From CAUZSN01 sp963582345 (GTDB lineage: Bacteria > Planctomycetota > Planctomycetia > Planctomycetales > Planctomycetaceae), in NCBI GenBank assembly GCA_963582345.1, contig CAUZSN010000105.1, positions 1 through 9,362 on the forward strand: 9,362 nucleotides of DNA, read 5' to 3'. The notes under the pieces are model-generated. The model did not search any database. It saw only the letters and a program-made list of their open reading frames with translations, and was not told the origin of the DNA. Positions within the stretch are counted from its first letter, which is position 1. Every line of letters begins with the position of its first letter. This document shows, piece after piece, positions 6,473-9,362 of this stretch. Position numbers and translations under genes: made by a program.

Positions 6473-7333
6473 ATGTATTACTCCGAGATCGAAGTTACGG
6501 CCGACGATTTAACAAAGATTTTCGTTCGCCTATATCGGGTTTCAAGAACTCGATCTGAATCGTCGCGAATGGTCGTGTTGGTGCACGGCATCATGGAACA
6601 TGGCGGGCGTTACGATCATGTTGCCCGACTGTTCACTGAAGGCGGTTGGGATGTCGTCGTTGCTGATTTGCGTGGACACGGACGATCCGGCGGTGTACGT
6701 ACTCACGTAGACAAATTTTGTCGATATCTCGAAGACTTGGACTGCGTGTGGAAACAATTTGACTTGGTTGCCGAGCGAACTGTGTTGTTTGGTCACAGTT
6801 TCGGTGCTCTGGTTTCAATCCGTTATGCGCAAACACGCGTCGACAAAATCGCGTTGCTGATTCTAGCGTCACCGTTGCTGGCGAGCAAAGTGTTCGTTGA
6901 TCCACTGACGTTGGTTTTCGGGAAGTTGATGTCGATCGTTGCGCCCAAAGTCCGCTTCCGCAGCCGTATTGACCCGGCCGATACGACTCGCAGCCAGGAT
7001 ACACTCAAGCGGCGTGCCGCCGATACATTGATGCAGACAAGCGTCACCGCCGGTTGGTTCTTCCAAATGAGGTCGGCATTAGGAACGGCCTGGAGTGAAG
7101 CAGAAAGAGTTCAAACTCCATTGCTGGCCTTGCAAGCCGGATCGGACCGCATCGTTGATCCGCTGGCTGTGCTGCCTTGGTTTCAAAAAGTCCGCAGCCC
7201 CGACAAGCGATACGAAATGTTTGACGAGCATTTACACGAATTGCTGAACGAACCTGACTGGCGACGAACGGCCGAAACAATTCTTAATTGGATGAACCAA
7301 CGATTGAGCGAGGGAATAGATGTCTGGTCATGA
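6473..7333 (+). CDS. Alpha/beta hydrolase, monoacylglycerol lipase / lysophospholipase-like
   Basis: A 286-residue serine hydrolase of the Hydrolase_4 (serine aminopeptidase S33 / monoacylglycerol lipase) type. The order of motifs is typical: oxyanion segment VVLVHGIMEHGGRY (34-47), ADLRGHGRSGG (64-74), nucleophile GHSFG with Ser109 (GHSMG in most relatives), acid Asp225 in GSDRIVD and His253 in EHLHELLNE. The triad is complete and the length normal. There is no signal peptide, so it is probably cytoplasmic or membrane-associated, acting on monoacylglycerols or lysophospholipids; the exact substrate cannot be read from sequence. No clear ribosome binding site precedes the ATG at 6473, and an in-frame stop just upstream rules out an extension. 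It converges with the LURP-one-related gene, 33 bases away. Confidence 0.92.
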   Translation: MYYSEIEVTADDLTKIFVRLYRVSRTRSESSRMVVLVHGIMEHGGRYDHVARLFTEGGWDVVVADLRGHGRSGGVRTHVDKFCRYLEDLDCVWKQFDLVAERTVLFGHSFGALVSIRYAQTRVDKIALLILASPLLASKVFVDPLTLVFGKLMSIVAPKVRFRSRIDPADTTRSQDTLKRRAADTLMQTSVTAGWFFQMRSALGTAWSEAERVQTPLLALQAGSDRIVDPLAVLPWFQKVRSPDKRYEMFDEHLHELLNEPDWRRTAETILNWMNQRLSEGIDVWS

Positions 7334-7346
7334 CTATGATCGAATC

Positions 7347-7376
7347 GAGTTTGCCAAAGCAAACACTCAATTTTGG
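7347..7376. terminator. Possible shared terminator between convergent genes
   Basis: GTTTGC (7349-7354) and GCAAAC (7359-7364) form a 6-base stem with a CAAA loop, extendable by two pairs across a bulge. On the plus strand AATTTT follows shortly after. It lies between the hydrolase stop (7331-7333) and the stop of the minus-strand gene (7367-7369). The stem is short and AT-rich, so the call is weak. Confidence 0.35.
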
Positions 7377-7936
7377 CGGCCCTCGATGGCAATCAATAGA
7401 ACGCCGGCCGCTAGTACTAGCAACGGATTCAGTGGGCAGTCAGGATAAACCGTGACTGTCATGCGGTGAATAAACGGATTAAAGTGGGTCCGGAACTGAG
7501 CCAATTCGTCACCATTTTCGTGTCGCAGGTGAAATTTTTGAGGAATCCATGCGCCCAAGTTGGCAAATCGTCGCAGCATCGCTAATCCCGTGCTATCTTC
7601 TTTGATGGTTCCGACTTGTGAATCATCTTCGTCCAACACGCCCCATTCATCGCGCAAGAATGACTTCAACCCCTTGCGCTGTAGGGCACCCACTTTCGTG
7701 TCGTTGGCGCTGTCGACGACGTCATAAGCTGCACTGATGTCCAGAACTTGGCGTGCCGCGATCTTCAAACGTTCTTCCGACATCGACTCGTCCGTGTAGA
7801 TTCGAATGTCTTCTTTTAATTTGAAAGCTTTTTGGTTGCAAAAGCCAAGCAAACCTCCATTAGCATTGTAGATGTGGAATTTTGCGCCAAGCAGTGTAAA
7901 GACTTTCCGTCGGATGGTGAATTCGGTTTCGGCCAT
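7367..7936 (-). CDS. LURP-one-related / tubby-like family protein
   Basis: A 189-residue protein recognised by its beta-rich pattern: RRKVFTLLGAKFHIYNANGGLLGFCNQK (9-36), IYTDE (46-50), then YDVVDSANDTKVGALQRKG (71-89) and LRDEWGVLDEDDSQVGTIKED (94-114). These are the alternating strand-turn repeats of LURP-one-related/YxjI proteins, which share the tubby and phospholipid-scramblase fold. The C-terminal hydrophobic run (about 169-184, LNPLLVLAAGVLLIAI) would be the buried central helix in that fold, though a membrane anchor is possible. Biochemical function in bacteria is unknown. The frame is open to an ATG at 8110, but I chose 7936 because AAAGGA stands five bases before it and the family similarity begins there; the extra 58 residues are basic and low in complexity. 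Confidence 0.82.
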   Translation of the reverse strand: MAETEFTIRRKVFTLLGAKFHIYNANGGLLGFCNQKAFKLKEDIRIYTDESMSEERLKIAARQVLDISAAYDVVDSANDTKVGALQRKGLKSFLRDEWGVLDEDDSQVGTIKEDSTGLAMLRRFANLGAWIPQKFHLRHENGDELAQFRTHFNPFIHRMTVTVYPDCPLNPLLVLAAGVLLIAIEGRQN

Positions 7937-7941
7937 GGCAT

Positions 7942-7947
7942 TCCTTT
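7942..7947 (-). promoter_or_regulatory. Ribosome binding site deciding the LURP-one-related start
   Basis: The minus strand reads AAAGGA followed by five bases and ATG at 7936. No comparable site precedes the upstream in-frame ATG at 8110. Confidence 0.65.
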
Positions 7948-7996
7948 CACAACTTCGGTGTTTAGTGTTCCGGCTTGTTGTCTTTCCTCGCAATTT

Positions 7997-8010
7997 GAGA
8001 ATCGATTCTC
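7997..8010. repeat. Perfect 14-base palindrome in a divergent intergenic region
   Basis: GAGAATCGATTCTC equals its reverse complement and lies between the LURP-one-related gene (-) and the DUF456 gene (+). An exact TATAAT follows at 8065-8070 but lacks a good -35. The palindrome could be an operator; about 0.6 such sites are expected by chance in a window this size. Confidence 0.3.
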
Positions 8011-8156
8011 CAATCAGTCCCACGCCCGACATAATCGCAATGAGAAGATGATGTTTCTTGCTTCTATAATCAAGCCTTCTCTTGCAGCGTCTTTGCGACG
8101 CACGTAGCATGCGGAAAATTTCGACAATTGTCTAATCAAGGGGCAATTGAAACCCA

Positions 8157-8705
8157 ATGACTGTTGAATGGTTGTATTACGTATGGGCGACTTTGCTGGT
8201 GCTTGCGAACGCGGCTGCACTGGTGATGACGGTGTTCACTTTGCCTGGGAACTGGATCATTGTTGGGCTGACAGCCTTGTTTGCCTTCGCGTTACCGTGG
8301 GAAGACGGTCGTGGTATACATTGGACGGTCGTGACAGTCGTGGTCGTATTAGCTGTGATCGGTGAGGTCGTTGAGTTTGCTGCGGGGGCGGCAGGCGCGG
8401 CCAAGCAGGGGGCGAGCCGGAGAGCGATGGCGCTTGCTATTGTTGGTGCCATCGCTGGAAGTCTGGCCGGCGCAGTCATCGGTGTACCAATACCCGTCAT
8501 TGGGCCTCTGATCTCCGCGATAGGCGGTGGGGCGCTCGGCGCGTTCGGCGGAGCCTATCTGGGAGAACTTTGGAAGGGGAAAACGGCAGATGAAAGTCTA
8601 TCCACCAGCGCTGGGGCCCTGTTAGGACGACTATTTGGAACAGTGGGGAAGTTGATGATCGGAGCGATCATTTTCGTCATCGTGATGATCAATGCGTTCT
8701 TCTGA
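8157..8705 (+). CDS. DUF456 family membrane protein
   Basis: A 182-residue integral membrane protein matching the DUF456 pattern: an N-terminal hydrophobic helix (about 8-28), the family motif LPGNWIIVGLTALFAF (29-44), a third helix (about 55-78) and a Gly/Ala-rich glycine-zipper-like stretch (about 92-137, with GAIAGSLAGAVIG and GGGALGAFGGAYLGE). A last helix covers about 163-182. A short polar segment (KGKTADESLST, 140-150) separates the last two hydrophobic parts. The family has no established function that I can name. GGGG lies about 13 bases before the ATG at 8157, further than ideal, and no better start is visible. It is divergent from the LURP-one-related gene and may share regulation with it. 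Confidence 0.85.
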   Translation: MTVEWLYYVWATLLVLANAAALVMTVFTLPGNWIIVGLTALFAFALPWEDGRGIHWTVVTVVVVLAVIGEVVEFAAGAAGAAKQGASRRAMALAIVGAIAGSLAGAVIGVPIPVIGPLISAIGGGALGAFGGAYLGELWKGKTADESLSTSAGALLGRLFGTVGKLMIGAIIFVIVMINAFF

Positions 8706-8729
8706 ACGTGCGTTGAACTGAATCCGATG

Positions 8730-8745
8730 GATTACAGCCGTAATC
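8730..8745 (+). terminator. Hairpin after the DUF456 gene
   Basis: GATTAC and GTAATC pair around an AGCC loop, 24 bases after the DUF456 stop codon. No T tract follows, so at best it is a weak or factor-assisted terminator or an mRNA-stabilising 3' hairpin. Confidence 0.3.
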
Positions 8746-9121
8746 TGCTGACACAATGAATAATCGCAGATGGTTTACAACGGTGTCCGATTTATCGTCG
8801 AAATTTTGTTAAGGGTGGCACTTACCTCTTTGACGATTGTGACTTGCCAAAGGCGTCGTTTGTTTGCGTCGCCCAAATTGTCGAACGGCTGCGCTATGCG
8901 GTCCGATCGGTTTGGCGAGATCAACCTCGTTTTCGCGGAAAAATTTCCGTTTGGCAGAGACTCTTTTTGGAGCACACGATTCGGCCAAAACGTGGGGTTC
9001 AAGCAATGAAAGGCCAATGCCTATCCGAGGTGGGAAGGTCCATGCTCTTCAACCTCGACCATCCTGCGAATATTACATGTGCCGATCAGACTGCTCAATC
9101 AAATCTGTTCTATCGCGTTGA

Positions 9122-9190
9122 TTGAAAGGCTTGCGTCTGGTGTTTGCGAGCGATATCGTGCACGACTGCGCGTCCAATCCAGCCTTTCGA
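9122..9190. repeat. Long-range inverted repeat in the leader of the last gene
   Basis: GAAAGGCT (9124-9131) and AGCCTTTC (9181-9188) are exact inverted copies, extendable by a wobble and an A-T pair. They enclose 49 bases that include CGATATCG (9150-9157) and TCGTGCACGA (9157-9166), so the segment can fold into a branched hairpin about 110 bases upstream of the start codon at 9297. It matches no riboswitch class I know. Confidence 0.3.
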
Positions 9191-9285
9191 CTGCATGGGG
9201 TTGCGACGAGAAATTTTGATGCGATCAACGATCGAAATATTGATGGTAAAACGGCTTACACGCAGGTCGTGAAGTGACATAAGAA

Positions 9286-9291
9286 AAGGAG
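9286..9291 (+). promoter_or_regulatory. Strong ribosome binding site of the last gene
   Basis: AAGGAG with a five-base spacer before ATG at 9297. This is an almost ideal Shine-Dalgarno and supports the partial gene. Confidence 0.7.
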
Positions 9292-9296
9292 CCGAC

Positions 9297-9362
9297 ATGA
9301 CAATCGCAATGGAAATGGTGATTGGTGAAGAGACCTTACCTGCTGGTTCCGGAGATTGGCTG
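9297..9362 (+). CDS. 5' end of an unidentified gene, cut by the window edge
   Basis: Twenty-two codons are visible, starting MTIAMEMVIGEETLPAG and ending at the window edge with no stop. The ideal ribosome binding site makes the start credible. The start is hydrophilic, so there is no signal peptide in this part. An ETLPAG motif near the N-terminus is reminiscent of urea-carboxylase-associated (DUF1989) proteins, but 22 residues are far too few to assign a family and this is only a hint. Confidence 0.6.
   Translation, partial: MTIAMEMVIGEETLPAGSGDWL

Larger units (their letters stand above)
8706..9296. other. Gene-poor region of 591 bases with small inverted repeats
   Basis: No frame here encodes anything I recognise. 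From about 8775 to 9010 several frames on both strands are open for 65-93 codons at once, which is more stop-free sequence than usual, but none has a good ribosome binding site or a convincing composition. Small inverted repeats occur: CGGAAA-AA-TTTCCG (8936-8949), TCGTGCACGA (9157-9166) and the pair listed at 9122-9190. It may contain a decayed gene, a repeat element or an untranslated RNA; the last 150 bases are probably the leader of the gene at 9297. Confidence 0.4.

Noticed and set aside
7937..8110. 58-residue N-terminal extension of the LURP-one-related protein
   Set aside because: Basic, low-complexity sequence outside the family similarity; a good ribosome binding site stands directly before ATG 7936 instead.
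8706..9296. Guanidine-I (ykkC) or other known riboswitch before the last gene
   Set aside because: I looked for the conserved ykkC core and for cobalamin, TPP and SAM-type boxes and found none.
1..9362. Mobile elements, CRISPR arrays, tRNA or rRNA genes, defence systems
   Set aside because: No transposase or integrase, no regularly spaced direct repeats, no tRNA-like cloverleaf and no defence-type nuclease or toxin-antitoxin pair could be seen on either strand.

Overview
The window (about 50% G+C, seven complete genes plus one cut off at each end) looks like the chromosome of a planctomycete, probably of the Pirellula/Rhodopirellula type. This rests on recognition rather than a marker gene: a metal ABC permease fused to a DtxR-like regulator, a TonB-like-anchored von Willebrand A protein, a LURP-one-related protein, many weak Shine-Dalgarno sites and roomy intergenic regions. 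There is no tRNA, rRNA, insertion sequence, CRISPR array or phage gene.

Left part (1-3757, minus strand): a TroA/Mnt-type metal uptake operon, transcribed right to left. The order is substrate-binding protein (2426-3457), ATPase (1453-2328), then a permease that runs off the left edge (1456 to beyond 1). The permease continues into a DtxR/MntR-like winged-helix domain, so transport and probable metal sensing share one polypeptide. The permease starts at a GTG overlapping the ATPase stop codon behind a strong ribosome binding site. The 300-base leader of the operon holds a perfect 20-base palindrome and a Fur-box-like half site, both good operator candidates.

Middle (3758-6472): a 643-residue membrane-anchored VWA protein with a complete MIDAS metal site (4135-6066, minus) is followed by a small conserved-looking 89-residue protein (3758-4027, minus). 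Between them lies a hairpin with a T tract. The VWA leader can fold so that its ribosome binding site is partly buried. A 406-base divergent region follows, with a 21-base dyad and a plausible promoter for the next gene.

Right part (6473-9362): a monoacylglycerol-lipase-like alpha/beta hydrolase (+) converges on a LURP-one-related/tubby-like protein (-), with a possible shared terminator. The latter is divergent from a DUF456 membrane protein (+). A gene-poor stretch (8706-9296) with hairpins leads to a gene start at 9297 with an excellent ribosome binding site, cut after 22 codons.

The strongest points for follow-up are the transporter-regulator fusion with its candidate operator, the unassigned VWA/89-residue pair, and a set of intergenic palindromes all centred on ATCGAT.
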